Source: Certhia americana
Lineage: Eukaryota > Chordata > Aves > Passeriformes > Certhiidae
Length of the DNA stretch: 64,000 bases
Assembly (NCBI GenBank): GCA_018697195.1
Contig: CM031858.1
Location: forward strand, 75,079,001-75,143,000
Reading direction: 5' to 3'
Made by a program: the position numbers and the translations under genes. Shown piece after piece: positions 37,175 to 50,215 of this stretch. Every line of letters begins with the position of its first letter. The stretch's first letter is position 1. Below the pieces are notes generated by a model. The model did not search any database, was not told the DNA's origin, and saw only the letters and a program-made list of their open reading frames with translations.

Positions 37175-38975
37175 CAGCCTTGGGAGACCAATTTGCCCAG
37201 TTGTCAGGTGCTCTAAGATTGAAATCTTAATGGTACACGAGCAGGCCATCCCCATGGCTGAACTTCCAGCTTTGTCTGGGACTCAATGAGAAAAGGAGTA
37301 TATCACCTCTGGAAGAAGAATAAGGATATTGTGAGGTTATGTGGGGAGGAAAGTAGAATGGCCAAGGACCAGCTGGAATTTAATCTGGCCACTGCTGTAA
37401 AAGACAAGAAATTTTTATACAAATACATCAGCATCAGGATGAAGGAAAATCTCCATCCTTTACTTGATGTGGAGTGAAATATGAACAAGGGCTGAGGGAA
37501 AGGCTGAGGCAGTTAATGCCTTTTTTTTTCTAAATCTTTAATAGCCAGAACAATTGTCTTTAAGGTTTCTAGTCTGCTGAGCTGGGAAGCAGCATGAAAC
37601 CCCCATGATCCAGGAGGAAATGGCTAGCAACCTGCCAAGCAGCTTAAACCCTCACAAGTCCATGGGGCTGGATGGATTAACATGAGATTCACTCAGGGGA
37701 CTGGCAGTGTCCCAGCCATCAGGAAGTTAGCAAATGTGGTATCCATCTACAAGGGCCAGAAGTACAATCTGGGGAATTACAGACCTGCAGTCTGATCCCA
37801 GTGCTAGGAGAGGTCATGGAGCACATCATCTTGAGTGCTACCATGCGAGATGTACAGGAGAATCTGGTGTTCAGGCCCAGTCAGCATGGGTTTAGGAAAG
37901 GAAGGTCCTCTTGACCATGCTGATCCCCTTCTATGACAAGGTGACCTGAACAGTGGACGAAGGAAAGGCTGTGGCTGTTTTCAACCTGGACTTTAGTAAA
38001 GCTTTTGATACTGTTTCACACAGCATTCTTCTGGAGAAACTGAATTCCCATGGTGTGGATGGGTGTACTCTAAATTGGAAAAAAAAAATGACTGGATGGC
38101 CAAGCCCAGAGAGTGTTGGTGAATGGAATTACATCCACCTGACAGATGGTGGGGTTCCCCAGGGCTCAGTACTGGGGCCAGTCCTGTTTAACATCTTTGA
38201 TGTTCTGGACAAGGGAGATCAAGTGCATGCTCAGTCAGTTTGCAGAGAACATCAATTTAGGTGAGAGTTTTGATCTGTTGGAGGTTAGGAAAGCTCTGCA
38301 GAGGGATCAGGACACACTGGATTGATGGCTCAAGTCACATTGTATAAAGTTAAACAAAGTGTTGGATCCTGCACTTGGGTTGCAAAAATCCCATGCAGCA
38401 CTATAGGCTTGGAAAAGAGTTGCTGGCAAGTTGCCTGGTAGAAAAGGTGCTGGGTCACAGCCAGCTGAACATGATCTAGCATGTGCCCAGGTGGCCAAGA
38501 AGGCCAATGGCATCCTGGCCTCTATCAGCAATAGAGTGGCCAGCAGGACCAGGGCAGTGATTGTTTCCCTGTACTAGGCACTAATACTAACTCAAGTCCT
38601 GTGTTTTGGGCTTCTCACTCCACAGAGTAAGCTGTGTGTATTTTGGGCCCCTCACTCCAAGAAACACATGGAGCATCTGGAGCATGTCCAGAAAAGGGCA
38701 ATGGAGCTGGGTAAGGATCTGGAGCACAAGTCCTGTGAGGAGTGGTTGAGGGAGCTGGGATTGTTCAGCCAGGAGAAAAGGAGGCTCAGTGGAGACCTTA
38801 CAACGCTCTGCCTTGAAAAAGAGGTTGTAGCCAAGTGAGGTGTAAATCTCTTCTCCCAGGCAACTAGTGACAGAACAAGAGTAAACAGCCTCAAGTTGTG
38901 CGAAAGAAGGTTTACATTGGATACTAGGAAAAACACCTTCATGGAAAAAGTTGTCAAACAACTTTAAGAAAGGAT
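37175..38975 (+). mobile_element. CR1 LINE fragment, ORF2 reverse-transcriptase to near 3' end
   Basis: About 1.8 kb of CR1. It shows in order the pre-RT section (GAATTTAATCTGGCCACTGC, AAGTCCATGGGGCTGGATGG), the RT core (37953-38264), and the post-RT section (GCCAAGAAGGCCAATGGCAT, GAGCATGTCCAGAAAAGGGC, GAGTGGTTGAGGGAGCTGG), ending around AAAAGTTGTCAAACAAC (about 38964). The 3' UTR and terminal repeat are absent. Frameshifts and stops are numerous, one caused by a run of 10 A at about 38080-38089. A local direct repeat (about 38599-38622 and 38636-38660) lies in the post-RT part. The left edge may be somewhat left of 37175. Confidence 0.9.
37953..38264 (+). pseudogene. CR1 reverse transcriptase remnant
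   Basis: A 103-codon open stretch holding RT motif A, FNLDFSKAFDTVSH (residues 10-23, catalytic Asp 13), and motif B, GVPQGSVLGPVLFNIF (residues 67-82), both diagnostic of non-LTR retrotransposons of the CR1 clade. Between them the frame is wrong: the expected residues lie in another frame after the A run at about 38080, and the original frame resumes by motif B. Just after residue 83 the frame slips again, and motif C, normally FADD, reads FAEN at 38239-38250, so the catalytic aspartate pair is gone. This enzyme would make cDNA at the nicked target site; this copy cannot. Confidence 0.9.
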
Positions 38976-40123
38976 GCTGAGGACATCTAACAGCTGTTGT
39001 AAAGTTTAGCTATAGCAAGTACTGAATCCTCCCAGGAGTCTCTCTGCAAAGATTTGCTTTTTCTAGAAATCTTTTGGCTGAAGACAGTCATCATCTCACC
39101 AGTATAACAACATTCTCTGTTAATAAATATTTATAGTCCTTGACTTAGACTTCCACCTAAACTTCATTGTGCTCTTTTGATGCCATGTTTAGGAAGTGAA
39201 TTCTGATAATGGACCTCTCAGATGGAAACTGTATAATGAAATAGGAGAGCAAAAATGAATGAGAGCATTCAGTTGCCAGTAACAGAGATTAAAATCATGT
39301 AAAGGCTCACTAGACAATGAAAAAAAAATCTGCCCTTTAAGGTTTGTTTTGCTTTTCTTATTGTCATGCTGGTTCAACCACTTAATCTGCCAGTACACTT
39401 CTGAAAGTCTCCCAGTAAAAAAAAAACTGAATTTAAAAAATCAAGATGGTTATACTGCATCTTCTTCACTTGCTTAATGGAGGTTAAGTTCTCACTTGCA
39501 CATTTCAGATAGTACTCTCAAGGTAATGCATTATTTCCCCTCAGAGATTTCATTCAGAGTCAAATTTGACAGCAAATGTCACAAAGAAAGTTTTCTTGTG
39601 TAAAATCTAAACACACCATAATCCACTTCTGAAAGCTCCACAAACTACAAAGCATTTTCTCTTCTGAAAGACAGAACTTCTGTTCTCTCAAATGATCTCT
39701 TTTGCTTTGAAATTATATTCCCTTTACTAAGATCATGAATTACAACAGGTGGAAAAATAAAAAATCATGCATTCACTACTGGAGTGAGAGTTCCAATACA
39801 CTGCATCAGCAAATGCATGCTGCCATCTGACATGATGTCTGATGTTGAGTACAGGGATTGCATCCTGAAAAAATTCATTTACTCAGAGGTTTGATGCCCA
39901 TGTAGACACACCTTGACTTGAGTGTTTACTCTTCATAGTGATCTGTGCTGGGAGAATTCAGCAGCCTGGAAAAAAATCCCAGGTCTTCTGACCATACCAA
40001 ATTCATCCAGCCAAAAGAGAAAGAAATTAGAGGTCACCTTTGGAAAATGTTAAAGCTTCACAGTTGCAAAAAACATGAAAAAGAATAAGTATATAAAATT
40101 TGGAGCTCTGTATCCCAGTAAAA

Positions 40124-40152
40124 GTGACTCAAGCCCCTCCAGATTGAGTCAC
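40124..40152. promoter_or_regulatory. Paired AP-1-like sites in an inverted repeat
   Basis: A perfect 9-bp inverted repeat, GTGACTCAA (40124-40132) and TTGAGTCAC (40144-40152), separated by GCCCCTCCAGA. Each arm contains a full consensus AP-1/TRE site (TGACTCA and TGAGTCA), and the spacer has an Sp1/KLF-like CCCCTCC. A TATA-like GTATATAAAATT lies about 35 bp upstream (40089-40100). The sites are exact; binding and function are inference. Confidence 0.4.
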
Positions 40153-43100
40153 GACTATGTAATACTTTTTTTTGGATGCTGGTCCTGCTTTCCTGGTCAG
40201 TCAGAAAAAGAGGTGAATTACCATAACAGACCAAAATAGACCTCCAAGCTGAGAAGAAAGTGGTGATACTGAAGTCATGCTTTTACTGACAGAGGAAAGG
40301 AAGAAAGCCCCACTATGAATCTCACATGTGTTCTGGCAAGGACTTGTGGTACTTCTGCATGCTTCTTCTCAAGGTACTGTGAATGACCAGCATGAAAAAA
40401 AACAGAGGGGGAGGTTGAACATTCCACAAAGAAAGAAACAAGCAAACCCCCCCTGTATTACTACCTAGTCTTTTCTGTATTAAATAGAATATTTGACTAT
40501 TGTACTGTTAAAAAAACAACTGACTAACTATAAATTATTGGCTCTACATTGGCTCTACCCTTCTGACCATAAGATGATTTTGAGTGAGATGGTTCTTAGT
40601 AATGAAAACTGCTGGGTGAGCATTGCTGTGACCAGTATACTTCCACAAACGTCAAGACATGCTGAACAGGGGATGAAGCAGTTTTATAATATTGGCTTAA
40701 TTAAGATTGATATTGTAGCTGTGCAGTAGAACTCATCCTCATGTAGATAAACACTCCTCCAAATACTCCAAAGTACCCTTATTATCTGCTTTCTTACCAA
40801 TGTGATACCTCCCCAAAACTTTTATTAGCCTCCTTTCATGCAGCCTCCATTGCTTTATTTGTCCAATATAGCCATATTTGAATCAGGATTTCTCGTCACA
40901 GCCATCCTGTTAAAATAAATGTTTAGTTTTGAATGCTGCAATATTGAATTATCCATGTTAAAAACTCAGGGGATCTACAACCATATCTTATCAAAAAAAT
41001 ATGCTTAGAGATCTTCTGTGAAACCAGTGCATTAAAAACCTGTGCATGAAACCAGTTTCTATCCCTCTTACTAAGCTTGAAAACAGTAATTTTTTTTTTT
41101 TGTATTTAGAATGTGCTGTGATTGCAAATAATGATAAAAGCATAGTAAAGTAAGCTAGACTTCCTTTCCCTGATTGTTTAATTAATTTATACATAATACC
41201 TCCTGGGCAAATAGTGCTAAGAAAATGTTAAAAATCTTATTTTTCCATGTCAGAACTAATTTAAAACAGCATATTGTTAATATATTGCTGTTCTGTTTTT
41301 TTTTTAGAATGGTATCACATGTCTGCCTCCCAAACAGTGTTATAATATCTCATGGAAGTTGAAAAAATAAAAACTATTACTTTCTAGTTTTCCCTCAACC
41401 TACAATTAGAACATAATTTACAACCTTTTTATTCACAGAAATTTATTTTTTTTTTCACCTCAGTTGTTTCTTGCAAACCCCTGCACTCCCCCCCTTCACC
41501 TCCCTTAAATTTCAGATTCCATTTCAGAAAAGGGAGCATAGGAGACTTGGGTGTGTAGCAAAATATATCTGTAATAGAAAATACCTTGTGATGAGGAAAG
41601 TACAGTAGAAGGAAAGCTATGAGTCTGTTCTGCTGAATTTTAGATAACCTGAGGGACAAAGTTTTCAACACAGGTTTTCAAAGTTTTTTACTTTTGTATT
41701 ATGGTTTTCTAAAGTGAACCACGAACAAAGATGAGAAAAAGGGAAAGTGTGTGTATTGTGGCTGTGATACAAAAAGTACTCTTTGTTTGTCTGTTTTAAT
41801 CCGTGACTTATAAAATTTGACCTGTAAGATATAATGGTAAATTCTTTTGTTCAGCAGAAATTTAATCTCCAAGGATAACCATGAAGTAGAGTACATATAT
41901 CAAAACAGACCAGTAGGGTCACAGTAGACTTATCTATAATAGTAAGACTAAATTAGAATGGAATAATTTCATTAAATTAAATTTCAGGAGAAAATTATTC
42001 TAGTTCAGTGACATTTGTATTATATTCCAAGGGAAACAAACTTAATTTCAAAAAGATAAAGTGCTACAAAATTTTAATATGTATTTGATTTTCAGTAGGT
42101 AAACCAGTGTAAAGGCTCAGAAAAATGAACTTTCCAGTTGCTATAAATTTATTAAAAATTAGATGGAGACTCTGAAAACTAAGGGGAAATTTATAGTTTA
42201 ATATTTTATTGATAAAATATTACTAGGTGTTATAGCTGATGTTTGGAGCATTCAAAAGATCTCAAATGTTCCACCTTTACAAAAGGAAGACTTGTATAAA
42301 ATCACTTGGACAGAGAGATGAAGAACTGAAAAACACTCCAATTATTCAATTGTCTTCTGATTTTATTTTAACAGTTCAAAAGTTAAATTACAGATAGATT
42401 TTTTCTTTTTTGTGTACGTGTCTGTTCTTAAAAACAATAAAGAAACAACCCCAAATATTTTCTAAAAATAAAAAATAGCAGAGTAAAATAAAAAATTCAC
42501 AGTTCAGGTGAGAGCTGAATCTTCTTACCATGTACTTAGGTGCCTTAATAACATGGGGTTTATCAGTCAAAATATTTGGAGAAGGAGAATGAGAGAGAAT
42601 GGCATTGCAAAATAAATCTAGATAAATTGTCTACATTTTAAAAAATAATGGAACACGTTAAAAAGAGTATCTGAAATTTCACCTTTGTTTCAGGTATGGA
42701 AGCAAACTGAATTAAGTGACTTCTTGAATCTGGGAATCACAGCCCTACTCTCTTCCTATAAATAGTCCTTTGGTCTGCGTCATCTGATTGATTAGTCCCT
42801 TTCTTTTGAAACAGAAAAGTTCCATGGCTAGGAACTGATTCATCTAGTTTCCATGGTTTTGAAAGTCTGAGGATCAAATATCATGGGGATTTTATATGAT
42901 TTAGTAGTCTATCCAACGAACTGTCCATCCCTCAAGCTGTGCAATGGAATACAGATGCTCAAAACCAAAAAGAAAATACATGATAATATCCCACTATGTG
43001 GCACCTTACTTCCTTTGCCAATGGTGTATTTTATCAGATAGCGCTGTCTGATAGTTCTTTCATGTAAACATGCTAACAGTCCACAATCTAGGGAGAAAGC

Positions 43101-43176
43101 AAGATACTTTTCTCTTCCAAACCCTCTGCCATCTAAGAGAACTGTCTACTGAGACAAATGCAGTGTAGAATAAATA

Positions 43177-43193
43177 AAGGAAGGAAGGAAGGA
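43177..43193 (+). repeat. AAGG microsatellite
   Basis: AAGG repeated about four times within TAAATAAAGGAAGGAAGG. Confidence 0.9.
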
Positions 43194-43305
43194 GTTCATG
43201 CAGTTTGTACACAAAAGAGCGAGTTTCTTAAGAGCACTAGCAAAAAATTCTTATTAAATGTAAGAATGTCTTCCTCGTTAGCTTTCCACTCACCAATAAA
43301 CTTGC

Positions 43306-43350
43306 TTTTGTATTGATTTAGAATTTGTTTGATTTTGTATTGATTTAGAA
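43306..43350 (+). repeat. Short direct repeat, period 27
   Basis: TTTTGTATTGATTTAGAA at 43306-43323 and again, identical, at 43333-43350, separated by 9 bp. The repetitive NSKSIQ peptide predicted on the - strand is a by-product. Confidence 0.9.
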
Positions 43351-46300
43351 ATTACTTGGAGAGCTAACATAGTGCTAGAAGAAGGCCTATATTTCTGCAA
43401 TAAGACATTACAATAATAATAATCATTCCTCATGTGAGGGAACTTCAAAAAATCCTCTTCAATAACAATCCTCTTCAAACTCCAATGTATCCTTCTCAAA
43501 GACATCTCAATGGCTTTAACCATTTATATTTCAGTTCACACTATGAAGTACTTTTCATATATCTAGAACAAACTAAAAATAATAGCGAAAAAGAATTAGT
43601 GCAGGTGAAAATAAAAGCTCATGACATGACTTAAAAATGTGAGAAAAATCTGACCATATTTGGAAGAGTGGTTTTGATTTTCTGTCAACTTTAAGCAACA
43701 TCAAGGATCTCTGAAGTTATGTTCTTCATGGATAAGAGGTAGGGAAGATGAAGTGATTTATTTCTTTCATTCCCACATCAATTAATGACTTTATTTCCTA
43801 AAATATCAGAGCTTAAAACAAAAAAGCTTTTTCCTGAAAATTCTGCTACTATGATGGCATCACAGAGTAAAATGAGTCATAACATGTAAAACCTCTACCT
43901 ATCATTATACAGTAATGACAAAGTTGAAACTATGAATAATGTACAATACATTTTTCCTGTAAAGAGTCAGGATGGTAGCAATCAAAGCATTATTACACTC
44001 TAACCTTTGAATCCAAACTCAAATTAATTCACCATCAGAAATCTGTCAAGGTCTTCCTGCATTTCTGGTAAGTCACAGAGCAGAGAATCTTTGCCTCAGT
44101 CACAATTATTTTTTTCTTACTTTTTTTTTTCTTTCTGGAAGAGCTCTGTTTTGTTTTCACATTTTCCCAGAAAGTACATTATGATACTTGGTATTTCATG
44201 TCAGATTTCATCTGTATGTTGGCTCACAGATGATCTTGACAGATTTTCACGTACTTCTTCTTGCGAGAGAAGTGTTTTAAACAGTCCCTGTTCTTGCTTC
44301 TGTCTTTGAATTGTAGCTCAGTTTTCCTGAAAACATCCAATGTTACACAGTGGTGTACTTAATGTCATAGATAATCCTACAATTAAAATACATCCCTCAA
44401 CAAATTTGATAACAAGAAAAGTTCATTGGACTGTTACAGGAAAAAACAGTGATTATCCAAACTCCAAAAAAATCATGCGCAATTTGAAATAGAGGGCTTC
44501 TTTGCACAGGTATTTTAGGCTCATTCTCGTCACTCCTGTATCACAGTCTTAAATGCTTAACAAGTTACTCTTAATGCAGAACAGCAGAGCAGGCTTTCTA
44601 TTCTGATGTCTAAGCCAAAGGGACCTAGAGTTTGTTTAGCTGTTTTCCAAGCACTTTTTTGTATTGGTTAATAAGAGCACAAATTTTTCAGCTGTTTTCA
44701 GGAGGTAAACAAATAAGATCAGGTAAAGAGTAAACCTAGTTGGTGGGCAGAGGAAGGTAATGGCAACCTTATGTATGTGTGCTGTTGCTCTTACTGAAGG
44801 ACAGATTCCACCAAAGAAAAAAGATTAAAAATCTGAAGTGGAACACAAAAGAGCATTAAAAACACAAAGATATAAGAAGCTTATCCCCAAACACCCTCTA
44901 ACTGTGTAAAACTAAAGGCCATGATCATGCAAGTCTTTGCATGGATCCTGACAAAATCCTGCTTCACAGCACAGCTAGAAGCACATTTTTCAGGACTTAA
45001 AACATATTTGTTTTTGACAGAATTTCAGAAACGTCCATGAACCTATAAAAGTCAAGAAAAATTAAGCACATGACTATAATAAAAAAAAACCCAAACAACT
45101 GTTTCACAGAACGACAAAGTTTATTAAAAATACTTTTCTTCTTCATTTGCTTATGGTGATGCCTGCTCCACAGACTGAACTCTTGTACAGGGAGCCTATG
45201 TGTCCCACTAATGGATTAAAACAACATACAATCTAGAAGTAGATCTACACCCACAGATCCAGCAGTCATTTGTAAGGCCCTGATAGCTCAACCTTAGTAT
45301 TAGATACTGATATCCAGAATCTGATATCCTTGTCTTTTTTTTTTTTTTTTAACTCGGTCAAAAAAATGCAATTTCTCCTCTCAAACTCCACTACATTCTT
45401 ATGCAACCTGGTTTCTGACTCCTATTTTCAAGATTTAAAGCTTAGAGGATTTAAAGTCTCTGGACTTCTATTAATGAAAAGATTCTATTTCTAGTCTCCT
45501 AAAATGCAGCAGATAACCTAATAGAGAATGGCAAACCCAGACAAGGAGCAAAAAAGATTATGACAGACAGTCCTCTTATGAAAAAGGGCAACATGGTTAT
45601 TGTAGTGAATTCTGTATATATATACACACACATCAAATGCTATCCAGTTCATATTGTCAATTGTGTGACATGTCAAGCTAGGAGTTTCCAAAAGCTACTC
45701 CTTTGTTCAGCTCCTCTTCAGAGTTTATTCTACCAGCAGTTAAGAAAGATCTGATAACACCCTTGCAGGAAGTCATCTCATCTCAAGGATAAGACTCAAG
45801 GTTATGATCAATATCAAAAGCATCACAATGAACTCTATAGATGCTTTTATTATTTTGAAAATACATTCTTCCTGTTGAATGTCAGGCTTCTGTAAAAGAT
45901 CCCATCCCAGGTAGGGGCAAAGAAAGATGTGGCTCCACCACAGTTAGGGTTCTGACTATTATAAAAAATCATAACATTACACTGAAATCTTCAGGAGTGC
46001 TCTTTCCTTGCTCCAAGAGAAGACTGTTGTTCCCTTATGGAGGAGAATGTACAACTGATGCCATGAATGATTCCAAATACCAGCACTCTGTTGTTCTTCC
46101 ATACAACCTTTATAGCATTCATCCTACATGCATTACACATGTGTGCCCTCTCTACCCTTCTGTGATTGCTCCATACCCCTCAGCATTCCAGGTCTCTTTA
46201 GCTTCCACACTGCTCATCTGTCCTACACAGCTGTAGCCCATTAGGGATGAGGCTCAACCACAGCCCCATTCCCAACCACAAACTGTGTGCCTACACCCTC

Positions 46301-46849
46301 ATATGGATAAATACTTTAGTATCTAACTGCATTAGAGGTAAATGGATGAATGTTTATTTACAGACATTTTGCAGCATAGACTATATTATTTCCTACTTCC
46401 AATGCCATTCAAGCCTTCAGCACAAGCCCCTCTTCAGCTGCAGGTGCCACTTGGCAATGAATACTTTATGCCTCAATAGCAAGTTATAACAAAAGTGCCA
46501 GCAGTCTTCATATTGCCACTTTTCTTCCTACTTGATTCAGAAATCACTCATTGTAGAACAAATAGCTGACCTGCCTCCATTTCATGTGAACTGAATCCAG
46601 ACCTGGCAGTTAGCTCCAAACACTATGTGCAGAGCCAGCCCCGAATTTCTTCCAAAATAATTATGCTTTTAATAACATTAGATTATGTCAAAGTTCTGAT
46701 TAACATGAGAACAGAGGGGAGAAAAAATGTTTAGTATTGCCTCCTCTATATGTTGAGCATCTGTTCAGATGCTATTCTAAAATTTTAAGAAAATTATGCC
46801 TAATTTGAGACTTCATACTGTACAATTTAGCAAACAGACTTGGAAAATC

Positions 46850-46990
46850 AGGCATTTGGCCAGCCATAGCCACAGGCAAATATTTGATCTGTAATTGCAA
46901 TTATGGCATTTTCATGGATATAATTGCATGCGTACACATATCACTGAAAATCTTTCACATTACCTTGGACTAAAATATTATCAGATCTTA
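46850..46990. promoter_or_regulatory. Candidate conserved non-coding element with inverted repeat
   Basis: Holds a perfect 9-bp inverted repeat TGCAATTAT (46896-46904) / ATAATTGCA (46920-46928), homeodomain/POU-like words, in a non-repetitive stretch that also has TAATTGCATGCG and TATTATCAGATCTTAC. It resembles vertebrate conserved elements in texture only; no conservation evidence is available. Confidence 0.2.
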
Positions 46991-48097
46991 CAAATTAGAC
47001 TCACTGATGTCTCATCATTCAAGTAGATGTTCTAACAAAAACTCAGCAGTCAAGAGATTTAAAAGATTTCTGCTGTGTGGGGTTTATAGTAAGATAAAAT
47101 TCCCTTAAAGAATGAAAAAGCACTATGCCATTAGTGATGATGCATCTCAAATGAGATTTAAGTACAAGTCTTTCAGATCCTTTTGTTGCTAAAACCCCCA
47201 TGTCATCACTTTCAGGAGTTATAAAGCTTCAGTTCCCTGCACAAACTCCCTCTATTCCATTAATTTACATTTGAATAAATTTTTCTCTGCTTTTCAATTA
47301 CATGTAACACTCATTGCTTTTCTTAAAAGCCTTTATAACGTTGCAGTCAGCAATTGCTCCACTGTATTGTCAGAGACAGCTGTCCTACGGAGGTAAATGA
47401 AATGGTATTTGCCTGTACAGCATTAGGATCATTTGAGAGGCAAAGTGCTAAAATGCACTGCTATCCTTCTCTCAAAATTTATGAGAGACATATTTCCACA
47501 TTTACACTACAAATCATATTCCCTACTCATTTACCATTGTAAATCCAACTTGCATATTTAAAAGGGAAAAATGTGCAGAGCACAATACAGTATTCACTAA
47601 ATGGAACATAGAAATGAATAATTACCATTTCTCATTAATTTTCAGAATTTGCTCTACTAGAAAACAATAAACAACTATATCTGGAAATACCATTTTTCTC
47701 CATGTTTAGTAAAAGTGTCTGTACTAATTTTGTGAGCTATTTAAATTGAATATTTTCTACTCAGTCTTACTTCATGGTGAAGGAAAAACTAATTTAGAGG
47801 AAGGGAAAGGAGCAATGATTATTTCCAACAGTTCCCTTGGAGGCAAAGAAATGTTTACAGTATTATTTAAGTAGATCAATGGTCTTGTGGCTGAGGTAAA
47901 CTAGTGGCACCTGCTAGCTGAGGAGAATACCTGAGTGACAGTCCTCCACTTGCCCTGGAGTCAGATATTGGCATTAGCATTGCCTGGATTGTCTGTCTGA
48001 TACAGATGTCACCTCATGAACTTTCTGGGAACTGGCAGGAAAATTAGTCCAGCTGGAGATTCTGTTCTTACATTTTTAATGTGGGAAATGTTAAATT

Positions 48098-48301
48098 ATC
48101 TGAGAAAAGTGAAGGCAATTTACATACAATGAATGAGACTTAGCTGTGTTGGTCTCTGACTTAACTGATATTTGTAACACTTAGGTAATAAATCATCCTG
48201 TGGAAGTAAGCCTTTCTTCCTAAAATGTAAATACTTGTGGAAAACATTGTCTTGGGTTTGGCCTTTCTGTGTCTGAGGTGTATACAGCTACAGTTCATTC
48301 C
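48098..48301 (+). repeat. 204-bp direct repeat, copy 1
   Basis: The sequence from ATCTGAGAAAAGTGAAGG recurs 2,118 bp downstream (50216-50420). The first 85 bases (48098-48182) are identical in both copies; the rest shows scattered substitutions and fades out after about 204 bp. No member of a family I know; contains an AATAAA at about 48187-48192. Confidence 0.9.
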
Positions 48302-50215
48302 TCCAAATTTATGAAGAGAAATTTCTGTAGCTAAAATCAGAAGGATCATTAGCAGCACTATTTTTCCACAGACTCCAAAAGGAGTCCCTAGTGATCAGCT
48401 CACATGCAGACAACTAACATTTCATCTGATGATTCCCACCATAGGAATCAATATTCTCTAATTTATTTAAGCTCTGACTTCTCTCATCTACTTCCAGTTT
48501 CTGATTATCAGAGAACTGGATATATTAAAAAAGGAGCACTTCACTTTGACATGTTTGTGTTTTGCTTGTGCATCATCTCAACTGTATTCCCAGAGAAACA
48601 GCAACTGTTCTTAACACTTTCAAGAAATGCTCATATATATTCTCTCAATGGAGCTATGTGTCTTGATTTTCTGAAATACCTCAAGAACCAGATAATATTT
48701 TTTGATAGGTAATGACCAATACTCTGAATGAAGAATTCATACAGTTTCTGGTCTTAATAATGAATGGATACAAGGCAGCTAACATACCTTCTCTACTTCT
48801 GTGTTCTCACAGACTATGGACAAAAAGGACAGGGGTTTGGCCTAAATAACTTTTCATCCACTTTTCCCAGAAAAATTCCAATACATATATAACCATATAT
48901 ATAATTATTGCAACTATTCGCAATATAATAATATATTGCAACTATTGCAGGTAGCTGTATGTAGCTAAAATTCTGTTTTACAAAACAATTTCCTTAAATA
49001 AAAATCACATTTGTTTCATTTTATCTATGATCAGCCAAGAAAACTGGTAGTTCACCTGTGACTGTAGAGTTTTGTATTTATATGTAAGATCATCAGATCT
49101 TCTGGGTCATTTTCTTGGTTATAACAAAGAGATAAATTGTAAAACTATTTCAGAGATATTTAATTCCCAAATATGGGGAGAGGAACTCTCTGGAATGTCC
49201 GTGACAGATCATAGTCATGCATTGTGTCTTTCTCATGGCAATTTCTCAGACATTCAGAGATCTTAGTCAGCAACTCATTTACCTGCGTTCTGACTTTTTG
49301 ACCAAGTGGACCCTACCACTTGGATGGGTCATTTTTCTTTATCTTGTTCAAAATCTCAAAATGAATTCTCACTGTGAGTTATTCATGACTCTTGTCAGTC
49401 TAAGTAAAGTTTAAGGAAAAAAAAACAAACAAAAAACAATGACTCAATAGCCATTATCTTTGGAGTAAATTAGAGCTGCTCTAACATTATAAAGATTTTC
49501 AGGAGATTTGTTCGACTCAATTTTTCCACCAGAAGTAAGTCAAAACAAAAGTCTTCTTCCACATATTCAACCAGGACATCCTTTTGTGTGTTGCCACAAA
49601 GGCACTTAGAGTGTGCTAGCTGCAGAACCAGAACTTCACCACTCAGTGAAATAATTTTCCAACTTTACTGTGCTGGAGGGGGATATTGGGTGGACATCAA
49701 TTTCTGCTCTGTGAGAAGTACACCCTCTCTGTACAGACCACATCCACTAAAACCAGGGTCTCTGTTCCATTTGTGATTAGTTCCATAGGCTCAGGGATAC
49801 AAGACTCCATCTGTCTGATGTGCCCACATCTTGGCTGGTGGCCTGGCCTTTACATTTAGTAGGCCTTTGGCTCATCCTTCTGCACCAGGTTAGACAGATG
49901 GATAGATATGTGCCCCCCCACACCAAAGAGGTTGCTTTCTACCTCCGGAGGTCACCAATAGCCTCATTGTTCCTATTGCTCCAGGCCCATCTCTGATTTT
50001 CTGTAGGTAACTTACCTGGTTAGTACCACATTCCATTCTACCCCAAATAGAAAACATGGGTGTAAAGCTACGATTTTGTCTGCTCTTTTTTGTCACTTTT
50101 CTAGGCCTACCCAGACCATGACAGGAAAACAGATGTAGGCTGTGTATCCTGGGTGAGCTACACACAAACATCCTGCCCAAATGTACTTGGTTCATTTTCA
50201 TAGCACATACCTGTC
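48302..50215. other. Sequence between the two direct repeats
   Basis: About 1.9 kb of mixed composition. Its right part (about 49550-50210) is a little richer in G+C. No retroviral or transposase protein was recognised in any frame. The longest frame nearby (about 49890-50201, -) has no known domain. The hairpin at 48920-48939 and an A/C-rich tract at 49413-49437 lie within. Confidence 0.45.
48920..48939. repeat. AT-rich palindrome
   Basis: GCAATATA (48920-48927), spacer ATAA, TATATTGC (48932-48939): a perfect 8-bp inverted repeat. It is flanked by ATTGCAACTATT on both sides. Confidence 0.8.

Larger units (their letters stand above)
38976..48097. other. Long AT-rich non-coding stretch
   Basis: About 9 kb without a recognised gene or dispersed repeat. 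It contains the AP-1-like inverted repeat (40124-40152), an AAGG microsatellite (43177-43193), a short direct repeat (43306-43323 and 43333-43350), a T16 run (45335-45350) and a candidate conserved segment near 46.9 kb. Frames of 60-80 codons are compositionally random. Confidence 0.5.
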
